Part shown: positions 8,175-17,224 of the stretch, one piece after another
Numbering within the stretch: position 1 is the first letter of the stretch
How the letters are laid out: every line of letters starts with the position of its first letter
Assembly (NCBI GenBank): GCA_963703175.1
Contig: OY969794.1
Coordinates: forward strand, 186,001 to 250,000
Source of the DNA: VRUE01 sp963703175
GTDB taxonomy: Bacteria; Actinomycetota; Thermoleophilia; Solirubrobacterales; 70-9
DNA: 64,000 bases
Direction of reading: 5' to 3'
Translations under genes and position numbers: made by a program
The notes under the pieces: generated by a model
The model's input: the letters and a program-made list of their open reading frames with translations, nothing else
Databases searched by the model: none
What the model was told of the DNA's origin: nothing

Positions 8175-9210
8175 GTGTAATTCCTGACCACGTTGTTCAT
8201 CCGGGCCTCCTTGGAGGCTGGGGGTGTCCACCACCCAGCACCAAGGAGAAGACCCGGATGGAGATCCACGCTAATGCCCCCTTCGGTCCGAAGGGAAGGC
8301 TGACGATGGTCAGGCGCGTCACCGAGCAGGGGTGGTCGCTGACGGAGGCGGCCGAGGCCGCCGGAGTCAGCGAGCGCACCTGTCGCAAATGGGTGGGCCG
8401 CTACCGATCCGAAGGAGAGGCCGGCCTGCTCGATCGCAGCTCGGCCCCTAGGACTGTCGCCAACCGCACCTCCGAGCGCCGCAGGGAGGCGATCGCGGCG
8501 CTTCGCAGGCTGCGGATGACGGGCGCGGAGATCGCCGAGTGCCTGGGGATGGCGCTCTCCACGGTCTCGGGGATCCTGGCCGACATCGGCCTCGGCAAGC
8601 TCTCGCGGCTGGGGCCGGCGGAGCCGCCCAACCGCTACGAGCGCAAGCGCCCGGGTGAGCTGATCCACATCGACATCAAGAAGCTGGTGCGGATCAAACG
8701 AGGGGCAGGGCACCGGATGACCGGCAAGCGCACCTCCCACGCTCGCGGCGCCGGTTGGGAGTTCGTCCACGTCTGCGTCGACGACGCCACGAGGCTCGCC
8801 TACGTCGAGGTCCTGGGCGACGAAAATGCGAAGACGTGCGTTGGCTTCCTGCGCCGGGCGGTGGCCTTCTACCGCCGCCACGGGATCAAGGTAGAGCGCC
8901 TAATGACCGACAACGGCGGCGCCTACCGCTCGACGATCCACGCCATCGCCTGCCGGGCCCTGAAGATCCGCCACATCCGCACCCGGCCCTACCGGCCTCA
9001 GACCAACGGTAAGGCCGAGCGCTTCATCCGCACGATGCTCGGCGGCTGGGCCTACGGGGCGATCTATCGCTCCTCTGCCGAGCGCACCGCGGCGCTACCC
9101 GGTTGGCTGGAGTTCTATAACTGGCGCAGACCACACGGCTCCCTCAGTCACAAGCCGCCCGGAACTCGCCTCGGCGAGCTGAAGCGGAACAACCTGGTCG
9201 GGTCTTACAA
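8175..9210 (+). mobile_element. IS481-family insertion sequence, complete
   Basis: The ends are imperfect inverted repeats: TGTAATTCCTGACCACGTTG at 8176 and TGTAAGACCCGACCAGGTTG reading inward from 9209. They match at 19 of 23 positions. CTAG flanks both ends (8171-8174 and 9211-9214), matching the NCTAGN target reported for IS481. One transposase gene fills the interior. The right-hand CTAG is the stop codon of the APC gene on the other strand, so that gene kept its stop. Confidence 0.9.
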
Positions 9211-9214
9211 CTAG
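8258..9214 (+). CDS. IS481-family transposase
   Basis: The 318-residue protein has an N-terminal helix-turn-helix (EAAEAAGVSERTCRKWVGRY), a second HTH-like part (MTGAEIAECLGMALSTVS) and an rve/DDE integrase core. The core shows D in the LIHIDIK and VDDATRLAYVEV region, D in LMTDNGGAYRS and E in NGKAERFIRTM, followed by the usual YNWRRPHGSL tail. The ATG at 8258 is the first start inside the element. A longer frame would start outside it. The TAG stop comes from the CTAG target duplication, not from the element. No frameshift is visible, so it may be active. Confidence 0.93.
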   Translation: MEIHANAPFGPKGRLTMVRRVTEQGWSLTEAAEAAGVSERTCRKWVGRYRSEGEAGLLDRSSAPRTVANRTSERRREAIAALRRLRMTGAEIAECLGMALSTVSGILADIGLGKLSRLGPAEPPNRYERKRPGELIHIDIKKLVRIKRGAGHRMTGKRTSHARGAGWEFVHVCVDDATRLAYVEVLGDENAKTCVGFLRRAVAFYRRHGIKVERLMTDNGGAYRSTIHAIACRALKIRHIRTRPYRPQTNGKAERFIRTMLGGWAYGAIYRSSAERTAALPGWLEFYNWRRPHGSLSHKPPGTRLGELKRNNLVGSYN

Positions 9215-11106
9215 GCGAGGACAGGCTGCACCTCGGGGAGCTGCACGCTCCTGTCGGAGACGACGATGATGCGGCAGGGCCGCTCACTAAGAACCGTCTG
9301 CAGAGTCTTGTCGTAGAGCGGTGCGCCATTGCGGTAGCGCAGTCCGACGACTACGGCGGCGGCGCTGATCAGGTTCGCCTCGTCGGAGATCGAGTAGCCG
9401 GCCTGCGCCGGCCGCACCCTCTCGACGTGACCAGTGACGCGTTGGCCGCCGATCAGCTTTGCCTGCTCAACCTTGCTTTGCGCCTCGGCCTCCTGTTCGC
9501 GCAACTCGGCGTCGAGCGGCAAGTTAGTCGGCACGGTCAGCATCGAGTGGATGTGGACGCCGCGGCGACGCTTGGAGGCGAGCTTGATCGCAGTGGCGAC
9601 CATCTCCTCGGAGAAAGGCTCGCCGTCCTCAAAGGCGACCAGGATGCTGCGGTACTCGATCTCCTCCACCCCGAGCGGCTCCGGCGTGACGACTTTGACG
9701 GTCTCGGTCAGCGGCAGTTTCTGGCTGCGACGGTAGAGGACGTAGACGACGACGCCGAAGACCATCCAACCGGCCCCAACCGCGAGCGTGCGCGGGTTAA
9801 GCGCCATCACCACAACCCAGGCGGCGAAAGTCCCGAGGCCGCCGAGCACCGCAGTGAGCGGCACCTCGAAGCCAAAGGCCTGGAAGTTGAGTGGCGGTTT
9901 CCAGGGCCGCTCCTCGCCCGATTTTCGCCGCCGCAGCTGGATCACCGAGACGTGGGCGATCGTGAAGGAGAGCATCGCGCCGAACGAGTAGAGCGTCGCC
10001 AGGAATTCGGCTTGACCCGGGAGCAGGGTGATCATCGCCAGACCGGCGAAGACCATGATCGCGATATAGGGGGTGCGATAGCGGGGATGAACCTGGCGCA
10101 GACCCTCGGGCAACTGGCGATGCTGGCCCATCGAGTAGGTGAGGCGGGAGACGCCGATCAAGCCAGCGTTGGTCGCGATCAGCAGGATCACCGCGGCGAG
10201 GATGCCGACGTAGAAGCGCAGCGCTTCGGTCAGGCCGCCACTGAGACCGAGGTTCTCGACGATGCCGAGGATCGGGTCATTGGCGAACTCAGAACCAAGG
10301 GCCGTCGTGTAGTGGCCGGCGGCGTCCTGGACGACCGGCATCGCCGAAAGGGCCACGATCGGGATCAGCAGGTAGAGGCCGAGAACGGCGGCGACGGTGA
10401 AGCCGACGCTACGGGGAATGGTCCGCGCCGCGTCCTTGGCCTCCTCGGCCATGTTGGAGATCGTCTCGATCCCGGTGTAGGCGATCATCGCGACCGCGAT
10501 CCCGAGAGCAAAGTCGCTCCAAGTCGGGGCGACGCCAAGGTGAATGTTGTCGACCAGCACCTGCGGACTGAGCACCAAGACGATGCCGATCCCGACCAAC
10601 ACGACCTGGGTGGCCAGGTCGGCAACGGCGAGGATCAGATTGAGTTTTGCCGACTCCTGCGAGCCGCGGATGTTGAGCAGCGCCAGGGCTCCGATCAAAA
10701 CGGCGCCGCCGATGATGTCGCCGGGAGCGTGACCGAGCGGCTCCCAGAAGACGGCCAGGTAGTGGGGCACGAAATAGGCCGAGATCGCGACCGTGATCGT
10801 GTAGTTGAGCATCTGCCCCCAGGCGGCGACGAAGCTGACCAGCTCGTTGAAGGCATGGCGGGCGAAGCTGGAGGACCCGCCCGCCTCCGGGTACATCACC
10901 GTCGCCTCGGCGTAGGTCGCCGCGGTCGCGGCGAAAATCAGGCCGGAGATGACGAAGGCGACCGGGGTGAGGCCAAGGGCGAAGGCGGCGGTGACGCCGA
11001 GGGCGTAATAGATCGAGGAGCCGACGTTGCCGTAGGCCGCCGAGAACAGCGCGCCGACGCCGTGGACACGGCTCAGCGATTCGTCTCTGGGGATTCGCTG
11101 GGCCAT
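9211..11106 (-). CDS. APC-superfamily permease with C-terminal UspA-like domain
   Basis: The 631-residue protein is a paralogue of the permease at 5876-7939. Its membrane core of about 12 helices carries the same signatures (AAYGNVGSSIYYALG, GGSSSFARHAFNELVSF), and its soluble UspA-like tail of about 160 residues starts at YRSILVAFEDG. The substrate is an amino acid or K+; the neighbours cannot decide it. It ends exactly at the IS481 insertion: its TAG stop is part of the duplicated CTAG. Together with the small membrane protein and the second permease it probably formed one operon before insertion. Confidence 0.88.
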   Translation of the reverse strand: MAQRIPRDESLSRVHGVGALFSAAYGNVGSSIYYALGVTAAFALGLTPVAFVISGLIFAATAATYAEATVMYPEAGGSSSFARHAFNELVSFVAAWGQMLNYTITVAISAYFVPHYLAVFWEPLGHAPGDIIGGAVLIGALALLNIRGSQESAKLNLILAVADLATQVVLVGIGIVLVLSPQVLVDNIHLGVAPTWSDFALGIAVAMIAYTGIETISNMAEEAKDAARTIPRSVGFTVAAVLGLYLLIPIVALSAMPVVQDAAGHYTTALGSEFANDPILGIVENLGLSGGLTEALRFYVGILAAVILLIATNAGLIGVSRLTYSMGQHRQLPEGLRQVHPRYRTPYIAIMVFAGLAMITLLPGQAEFLATLYSFGAMLSFTIAHVSVIQLRRRKSGEERPWKPPLNFQAFGFEVPLTAVLGGLGTFAAWVVVMALNPRTLAVGAGWMVFGVVVYVLYRRSQKLPLTETVKVVTPEPLGVEEIEYRSILVAFEDGEPFSEEMVATAIKLASKRRRGVHIHSMLTVPTNLPLDAELREQEAEAQSKVEQAKLIGGQRVTGHVERVRPAQAGYSISDEANLISAAAVVVGLRYRNGAPLYDKTLQTVLSERPCRIIVVSDRSVQLPEVQPVLA

Positions 11107-11292
11107 CGATCAGTTAAGAGTCTTCCTCACAACCCCCGCGCACGCCTGGCGGCGCCGGACACACTTCGCGGGGCGGCGTCCTCGGTCGGCCAAATGGCGC
11201 TGCCATTCGGCCTCCCTGCGTCCTACCCCCGCTCGGTCCGGCACTCGCCAGTCGCACACGCGGGTCATAAGAAAGACTCTCGGGCCGGTCAC
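11107..11292. other. Intergenic region upstream of the APC permease
   Basis: These 186 bases separate the permease start from the end of the hydroxy-acid dehydrogenase frame. I see an imperfect palindrome near 11197-11221 (GGCCAAATGG, CCATTCGGCC) but no riboswitch, RNA gene or confident promoter. Confidence 0.4.
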
Positions 11293-12383
11293 TCAGACCG
11301 AATATACGGACGCCGCCGGTGCTCTCTGCACATGCCCGCGCTCAAGGTCGGCGGGCGTGGCGCAGCCACAGAGGGCCAGGGTCAGCTCGAGCTCCTCACG
11401 CAGCAGTTCCAGCACCCGACGAGCGCCCGCTTCGCCGCCCACCGCGAGCCCCCAGAGCGCCGGCCGACCGACCAGGACCGCATCGGCGCCGAGGGCCAGC
11501 GCGAGGCGACATCGACGCCACGGCGGATGCCGCCGTCGACTATCACAGCGCCACGGCCGTCAACCGCCTCGACCACCTCGGGGAGCGCGTCGGCAGTGGC
11601 GAGGCAACGGTCGAGCTGGCGGCCGCCGTGGTTGGAGACGACGATCCCGGCAGCGCCGTGGTCGATCGCCAGTGCGGCATCCTCGGCAGTCAGCACACCC
11701 TTGACCAGGACTGGCACGCGGCAATCGGAGGCAAGTCCCTCCAGGTCGGACCAGGAGAGCGCCGGTTCCATCAGCTCAAACGTTTCCTCAATCGTTATTG
11801 CCCGATCCGAGCCAAGTGCCGCTTCGACGTTCGGCACGCCCAGCTCCGCCGGTATCTGGAACCCGGTGCGGCGGTCGCGCTCGCGGTTGCCGCCGCGCGG
11901 CGCGTCGACCGTCACCACGATCGCCTCGTAGCCACACTCGACCGCCTCCTCCACCAGCGCTCCCGTGACCCCCTCGTCGCGAAAGCAGTAGAGCTGAAAC
12001 CAGCGCCGCCCCCAGGGCGCCGCCTCGGCCACCGGCCGCGGCCGCATGGTCGCCAGCGTCGACAGGCACATCACCGTCCCAGCCGCAGCAGCCGCCCGAG
12101 CCATAGCCGCCTCCCCCTCAGGATCTACCAGCCCCTGGTAGGCCACGGGAGCGACCAGCACCGGCATCGAGACCTCCCCACCCAGCAGCTCGACCCGAGT
12201 CGACCACTCGCCAAGCCCAGCTAGCGCCCGAGGCCGCAACCGCCAACCCGACCAGGCGGCAACGTTCTCACGAAGCGTCAGCTCATCACCAGCCCCGCCG
12301 AAGAAGTACCCGGCAACTCCAGCGTCGAGCTTCTCAGCCGCAACTCGCTCAAAGTCGGCGACATTGACCAGATCCTCGATCAC
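11293..12383 (-). pseudogene. FMN-dependent alpha-hydroxy-acid dehydrogenase/oxidase with a frameshift
   Basis: The first 290 residues match the lactate oxidase/glycolate oxidase family: YFFGGAGDELT, the FMN-binding QLYCFRD, the RERDRRTGF segment and the active-site SNHGGRQLD. Just after GGIRRGVDVA the frame changes. Shifting one base near 11501-11508 restores the expected tail (ALGADAVLVGRPALWGLAVG ... GARRVLELLREELELTLALCG) and runs to TGA at 11293. One C appears to be missing. Either the gene is freshly inactivated or the base is a sequencing error. In the unshifted frame the product would be 333 residues with a nonsense tail. Confidence 0.85.
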
Positions 12384-12407
12384 GTCAGAACCCTAGACGG
12401 GAAGCCT

Positions 12408-12445
12408 TGGCGAGTTACCTCCCCTACAGCGCTGGTAACTCGCCA
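12408..12445 (-). terminator. Hairpin downstream of the secreted-protein gene
   Basis: A perfect 12-bp inverted repeat TGGCGAGTTACC / GGTAACTCGCCA with a 14-nt loop lies between the stop at 12461 and the next gene. There is no T-run after it, so termination is only inferred from position. Confidence 0.5.
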
Positions 12446-12460
12446 CGGCACGACAAGGGG

Positions 12461-13726
12461 TCAACGCTCAGCGTGAGATTTCCCAGCGATCCCGAAGCGG
12501 GCGACGGCTGGCGTCGGGTCGGCGTTTCCGGCGGCATCGACGGCCCGGACCTTGAAGACGTGTGAGCCTGAGGCGAGGCCGAAATAGGCCTTTGGCGGGG
12601 CACAGTTGGCGACTTTGCGCGCGTCGAGCTTGCAGAGGAATTTCCCGGCCGTCTCACTGGAGCGGAATGCGAAGGCCGCCCTGCGCTTACCCGGCCTGAC
12701 GTCGCGCCTGACGATCGTCGTCTCCGGCGCGGCCCGATCAGCTACAGGTGGCACCGATGCAAAGGGGGTGCTGGTCTGAAGGTCGGGCTGAGGGACCCTC
12801 AGATAGATCAGGAAGGTGAGCTGACCCATTGAAGCCATCCCCGCTCCGCCGTCGAACATTCCGTCGACGGCGATCCGATAGGTGGTGCCAGCGGTGGCCT
12901 GCACGTCGACTTCTCCTGGAAAGTACGTCGGCGTCGCAACGGGCGTCAGCTCACTCAGCGAGGCACCGGTGTAGACGCCGAGCACGGCTTCGAGTGCGCC
13001 GGAGACGGCGACCACCGACGCCTCACCACTCGCCGGGGCGGTCCAGGAGTACCAAACCGAGGCTCCCCCCTGGTCACCGGCGTGCGCGGGCTCGCCGAAC
13101 TCCTTGGTGGCGTTCCAGTTGAAGCCGGGAACGTCGACGCGATAGAAAGTCCCACCGTCGAGCGATTCGGACGTCACCGCCCGCGCGTTCGCGAAGTCGT
13201 CGTTGCCCGGCGCCGGGGTCGAGGCTATTTCGAGCGCGATCGAACCTTCGGTGGCGGCCGGAGGCTGGGGGGAGAGGTTCCCGTCCACCCTGATCTCGTA
13301 GGTCGTGCCGGCGAGTGCCCGGAAGGTAACCTGCTGACCGCCGGGAGCGCAGTCGAACCGGGTTCCTTCCTTGCCGGGCACCACCCTCTCGAGAAGCGAC
13401 AACGAGCTACCGCTGTAGACGCCCAGCAGAGTGTGGAAGTCGCTCCCACAGGTCGAAACCGTCACCCATTCGGTGTCTTCCGCTTCCCAGCTGAACCAGA
13501 CGGAATGTTCGGCTGGTTCGTAAAGAAACTCGTGCGGATCCTCGCCTACCTGTTGGGTCGCGGCGACGTTCGTCCCGCTCTCCTCGATCGGCAACGGCCC
13601 ACTCAGGTCGATCCGGTTCGCAAATTCGTCATTGACCGGCGCCGCAGCAAAAACCGCAGGGGCCAGCAGCAACATCCCAGCTACAACGACACTGAGTACG
13701 CCACCGAACACTCGCCGATGGCGCAC
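12461..13726 (-). CDS. Secreted beta-rich protein with two prepeptidase-like domains
   Basis: After a hydrophobic signal segment (FGGVLSVVVAGMLLLAPAVF) the 421-residue protein has two related domains of about 140 residues. Each begins with a NDDFANA/NDEFANRI motif and contains SVWFSW or SVWYSWTAP, a GVYSG/GVYTG strand and a GTTYEIRVDG/GTTYRIAVDG strand. These are hallmarks of pre-peptidase C-terminal (PPC)-like repeats. A C-terminal beta-sandwich module follows (PETTIVRRDVRPGK ... GSHVFKVRAVDAAGN), as seen in Ig-like extracellular proteins. No enzyme domain is visible, so binding or scaffolding outside the cell is likely. I start it at GTG 13726. The longer frame begins inside a fold-back element. 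Confidence 0.78.
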   Translation of the reverse strand: MRHRRVFGGVLSVVVAGMLLLAPAVFAAAPVNDEFANRIDLSGPLPIEESGTNVAATQQVGEDPHEFLYEPAEHSVWFSWEAEDTEWVTVSTCGSDFHTLLGVYSGSSLSLLERVVPGKEGTRFDCAPGGQQVTFRALAGTTYEIRVDGNLSPQPPAATEGSIALEIASTPAPGNDDFANARAVTSESLDGGTFYRVDVPGFNWNATKEFGEPAHAGDQGGASVWYSWTAPASGEASVVAVSGALEAVLGVYTGASLSELTPVATPTYFPGEVDVQATAGTTYRIAVDGMFDGGAGMASMGQLTFLIYLRVPQPDLQTSTPFASVPPVADRAAPETTIVRRDVRPGKRRAAFAFRSSETAGKFLCKLDARKVANCAPPKAYFGLASGSHVFKVRAVDAAGNADPTPAVARFGIAGKSHAER

Positions 13727-13741
13727 TCCAAGCCTCTGTGA

Positions 13742-13867
13742 GGGAGGGCCAGGATGCCCTCCCGACGCAGCGGCGTCCTGTTTTTCGCCCCGCCAGCTCA
13801 CGCAGTCAAGACTCTATGCGTTCCTGGCGAAAAACCCAGCAAGGCGGGAGGGCACCCTGGCCCTCCC
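13742..13867 (-). repeat. Fold-back element family 2, copy 1
   Basis: The 126-nt structure lies between hppA and the secreted-protein gene. Outer arms 13742-13763 and 13846-13867 are 22-nt inverted repeats with one mismatch. On the minus strand the conserved internal strands are GCCTTGCTGG and AGGACGCCGCTGCG. The inner 10-bp stem GTTTTTCGCC / GGCGAAAAAC (13780-13789, 13826-13835) closes a 36-nt loop. The second copy is at 57170-57296 with different outer arms and loop. Confidence 0.78.
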
Positions 13868-13877
13868 GCCTTGCTGG

Positions 13878-15965
13878 CTAGAAGTGAACGATCGGGATGA
13901 TCAGGATGGCGACGATGTTTGCCACCTTGATCATCGGGTTGATCGCCGGGCCGGCCGTGTCCTTGTAGGGATCGCCGACCGTGTCGCCGGTCACCGAGGC
14001 TTCATGGGCCGGGGAGCCTTTGCCGCCGTGGGCACCGTCCTCGATCAGCTTCTTGGCGTTGTCCCAGGCACCGCCGCCGGCGGTCATCGAGATCGCGGCG
14101 AAGAGGCCGACGACGATGACGCCGATCAGCAGACCGCCGAGAGCGTCGACGCTGAGCAGACCGACGACAACCGGGACGGCGATCGGGATCAGCGCGGGCA
14201 GAATCATCTCTTTCTGCGCAGCCAGGGTGACGATGCTGACCGTTTTTGCGTAGTCGGGTTTTTCGGTGCCCTCCATGATTCCCGGGTGTTCGCGGAACTG
14301 CTCGCGAACCTGTTCGACCACCTGACCGCCGGCACGGCCGACCGCCTCGATCGCGAACGCCGCGAACAGGTAGACCATCATGCCGCCGATGATCAGCCCG
14401 ATCAGCACCTCAGGGCTGCTCAGGTTGAAGAGGGCGTTGAGGTCGAACCCGGTCGGGGCCTCCTCGGCCAATTCGCTCTTGAAGGCGGCGAACAGGACCA
14501 GCGCCGCAAGCGCTGCGGAGCCGATCGCGTAACCCTTGGTGACCGCCTTGGTCGTGTTGCCGACCGCATCGAGCGGATCGGTCACGGCGCGCACCTCCTC
14601 CGGCAGGTCGGCCATCTCGGCGATGCCGCCGGCGTTGTCGGTGATCGGCCCGAAGGCGTCGAGGGCGACGATCAGACCACAGAGCGAGAGCTGCGCCATC
14701 ACGGCGATGCCGATGCCGTAGATGCCGGCAAGCTCGTTGGCGCCAAGGATCGCCAGCGCCAGCACCAAGGCTGGGGCGGCAGTGGACTGGAAGCCCTGCG
14801 CCAACCCCTGGATGATGTTGGTCGCGTGACCCGTCTCCGAGGCTTTCGCGATCGTCTTCACCGGCCGGAAGCGGGTAGCCGTATAAAATTCCGTGATGAC
14901 AAAAAGTAGCGCCGTTACGGCGACGCCGATCACGGCGCAGAGCCAAAGATCGGTGACGCTGACCGCATCCGCCGCGGTGCTGAGACCGAGCCGGACCGGA
15001 TCGCTCATCATCCAGTCGGTGATCGGGTAGAAGGCGGCGATGGAGAGGATCCCGGCAGCGACCACACCGGTGTACAGGGCACCCTCTACTCGATCGGTTT
15101 TGGTCCGCACCAGAAGGGCGCCGATGATCGAGGCGATGATCGCAACGCCGCCGATCACCAGCGGATAGAGCGCGACCTCGCGGGAGAAGTCGCCGCCTGA
15201 GCCGGTGAAGGTGAGGACGCCGAGCAGCATCACGGCGACCGTGGTGACCGCGTAGGTCTCGAACAGGTCCGCAGCCATTCCGGCGCAGTCGCCGACGTTG
15301 TCGCCGACGTTGTCGGCGATCACCGCCGGGTTGCGGGGGTCATCCTCGGGGATCCCCGCCTCGACCTTGCCGACCAAGTCGGCGCCGACGTCAGCGGCCT
15401 TGGTGAAGATGCCGCCGCCGAGCCGGGCGAAGACCGAGATCAGCGAGCCACCGAAGCCGAGGCCGACCAGCGCGTCCACGGCCTCCTTGTCGCTGCTGCC
15501 GGTGAGGACGAGGATGCCGAAGTAGCCGGCGACGCCGAGCAGCGCCAAACCGACGACCAGCAGGCCGGTGACCGAGCCGCCCTTGAAGGCGACGTCGAGC
15601 GCCGGGGGCACGCCACCGCGGGCCGCCTCAGCCACGCGGGCATTGGCGCGCACCGAGAGGTTCATGCCGATGAACCCGGTCGCCCCCGAGAGGACCCCGC
15701 CGATCACGAAGCCAAGCGCGGTCTTGTAGTCCTGCAGGAGCCAGAGCACGATCGCAATCGGCACCGCGACCGCGGCGATGATCGTGTACTGGCGGTTGAG
15801 ATAGGCCTTCGCGCCTTCCTGCACCGCACCTGAGATTTCCTGCATGCGCTCGTTGCCCGGTGACTTCTTCAGCAGGCGCTGAGTGATGATCAATCCGTAG
15901 AGCACTGCCGCCCCGGCGCATACGAGCGCAACGACGACTCCGTAGTCGGTCAAGAAGCTGGTCAA
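13878..15965 (-). CDS. hppA: Membrane-bound proton-translocating pyrophosphatase
   Basis: The 695-residue multi-helix protein hydrolyses pyrophosphate and pumps protons outward. It has the pyrophosphate/Mg motifs DVGADLVGKVE, the DNVGDNVGDCAGMAADLFE stretch and the conserved tail TGDTVGDPYKDTAGPAINP. The motif GNTTKAVTKGYAIGSAAL has Lys at the position that is Ala in K+-dependent enzymes, so it should be the K+-independent class. It starts with TTG at 15965, chosen because a strong GGAGGA lies eight bases upstream and no ATG fits. A TATAGA hexamer near 15998-16003 could be the promoter -10. The neighbour in the same direction is a secreted protein, with a fold-back element between. Confidence 0.95.
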   Translation of the reverse strand: MTSFLTDYGVVVALVCAGAAVLYGLIITQRLLKKSPGNERMQEISGAVQEGAKAYLNRQYTIIAAVAVPIAIVLWLLQDYKTALGFVIGGVLSGATGFIGMNLSVRANARVAEAARGGVPPALDVAFKGGSVTGLLVVGLALLGVAGYFGILVLTGSSDKEAVDALVGLGFGGSLISVFARLGGGIFTKAADVGADLVGKVEAGIPEDDPRNPAVIADNVGDNVGDCAGMAADLFETYAVTTVAVMLLGVLTFTGSGGDFSREVALYPLVIGGVAIIASIIGALLVRTKTDRVEGALYTGVVAAGILSIAAFYPITDWMMSDPVRLGLSTAADAVSVTDLWLCAVIGVAVTALLFVITEFYTATRFRPVKTIAKASETGHATNIIQGLAQGFQSTAAPALVLALAILGANELAGIYGIGIAVMAQLSLCGLIVALDAFGPITDNAGGIAEMADLPEEVRAVTDPLDAVGNTTKAVTKGYAIGSAALAALVLFAAFKSELAEEAPTGFDLNALFNLSSPEVLIGLIIGGMMVYLFAAFAIEAVGRAGGQVVEQVREQFREHPGIMEGTEKPDYAKTVSIVTLAAQKEMILPALIPIAVPVVVGLLSVDALGGLLIGVIVVGLFAAISMTAGGGAWDNAKKLIEDGAHGGKGSPAHEASVTGDTVGDPYKDTAGPAINPMIKVANIVAILIIPIVHF

Positions 15966-16051
15966 GTTCGATTCCTCCGGCTGGTTTTGAGCGGCGCGGG
16001 AGTCTATATGCGGGCGCGGCGGTTGCGTCCCCCGACCCGGCGCAAACGCCT

Positions 16052-17209
16052 CTACGCTGCCTGTTTGGCCGTCGTATAGGTGCGATGCGTCTCGCGCACC
16101 GCGTCGCGATAGATGTCCTCAATCGAGACACCGGCATCGATCGCTTCACGCGCCCGCTGGGCGCCGTTTCGCTGCGGCAGGCTTGGCTCAATACCCAGCG
16201 CCGAGCGGGCCGGCGCCGTCCACTCGAGCAGGCCCTCAAGCACGGCCCGTGCCTCGACCTCTTCGCCGCGGCGGAAGTCGATCAGCTTGCCGCTCATTCC
16301 GTGGCGGATCGCTCGCCAAAGGTTCTCCTCGATCTCGCGATCTCGCAACGGCGCGCCGGCGCCTTCGTAGCCATGCTCGTCGTAGTCGAGTGCCGTCTGG
16401 GCGATACAAGCGGCAATCAGGGCGGCCACCCCAAACGACTCCTCACCGCGAGTCTGCGCGTCGCAGATCCGCACCTCGACCGTGCCAAATTCATGATGGG
16501 GGCGGACGCTCCACCAAAGCTGGGTCGACTCGACCACGGTGCCGGTCCGCTGCAGCATCTCGACGAACTCGGCGTAGCTGCTCCAGTCGACAAACGGGCT
16601 GGGCACCCCACAGCGGGGAAAGGTGCGGGTGAATATCTCGGTGCGCACCGTGTGCAGACCGCTGTCGCGACGATCGAGAAAGGGCGAGTTGGCCGAGGCC
16701 GCGAGGAGCACCGGCAACAGCTCGCGCATCCAGTCGCAAACGGCGATCGCGCGGTCGGCGCCACGCACACCCATGTGGACGTGCAGGCTCCAGGTGTTGT
16801 TGCGCTGAGCGACCCAGCCCAGTTCATGCCGCAAGCGGTTGTAGTGGGGCGTATCGATGATCCGCTGGTCGAGGTAGTTGGCCCAAGGGTGGGTGCCCAT
16901 CGCCGCCAATCCCAGGCCCATCTCCTCGGCCAACTCGAAGAGCCGAGTGCGGGCCTCGCCTTGGGCATCCATCGCCGCGGCGAAGTCGGTCGACCGACCT
17001 GAACGGATCTCGATCTCCGAGGCGATCAGCTCGCCCGCGGCCGAGCCGGCCAGCACCCCGTCCTTCTTGCAGGCGGCGTAGAGATCCTCGAAACGGTGCT
17101 CCAGCTCCAGCGTGCCCGGGTCGAGGATTGCGAACTCCTCCTCGAGGCCGATGGTGAAATCGGTCGAGGACTCGAATCTCTCCCGCGCAAGGTCGAGGTC
17201 CAGGGACAA
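16052..17209 (-). CDS. GCS2-type glutamate-cysteine ligase / carboxylate-amine ligase (YbdK-like)
   Basis: The 385-residue protein matches the GCS2 family: FTIGLEEEFAILD at the start, an ATP/metal region SLHVHMGV, and FGTVEVRICDAQTR near residue 250. Family members make gamma-glutamylcysteine or related amide bonds; actinobacteria also use relatives in ergothioneine synthesis. The next genes on the strand encode Rex upstream and, further upstream, glutaredoxin, so a thiol/redox role fits. The start at 17209 is TTG (ttg tcc ctg gac). No in-frame ATG is near the conserved N-terminus. Confidence 0.82.
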   Translation of the reverse strand: MSLDLDLARERFESSTDFTIGLEEEFAILDPGTLELEHRFEDLYAACKKDGVLAGSAAGELIASEIEIRSGRSTDFAAAMDAQGEARTRLFELAEEMGLGLAAMGTHPWANYLDQRIIDTPHYNRLRHELGWVAQRNNTWSLHVHMGVRGADRAIAVCDWMRELLPVLLAASANSPFLDRRDSGLHTVRTEIFTRTFPRCGVPSPFVDWSSYAEFVEMLQRTGTVVESTQLWWSVRPHHEFGTVEVRICDAQTRGEESFGVAALIAACIAQTALDYDEHGYEGAGAPLRDREIEENLWRAIRHGMSGKLIDFRRGEEVEARAVLEGLLEWTAPARSALGIEPSLPQRNGAQRAREAIDAGVSIEDIYRDAVRETHRTYTTAKQAA

Positions 17210-17224
17210 GGGTCCGGTTCTCTC

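Noticed and set aside
8003..8257. Upstream extension of the IS481 transposase frame
   Set aside because: It lies partly outside the inverted repeats and has no ribosome site. The ATG at 8258 starts at the conserved HTH.
11107..11318. c-di-AMP (ydaO) riboswitch before the permease
   Set aside because: The conserved core segments are absent.
9427..11931. 834-codon open frame on the plus strand
   Set aside because: It is the mirror of the APC permease gene and the dehydrogenase. Its product is a low-complexity Asp/Arg/Gly-rich string with no domain.
12461..13801. Secreted-protein start at GTG 13801
   Set aside because: It would begin inside the fold-back element. GTG 13726 is followed at once by the signal peptide.
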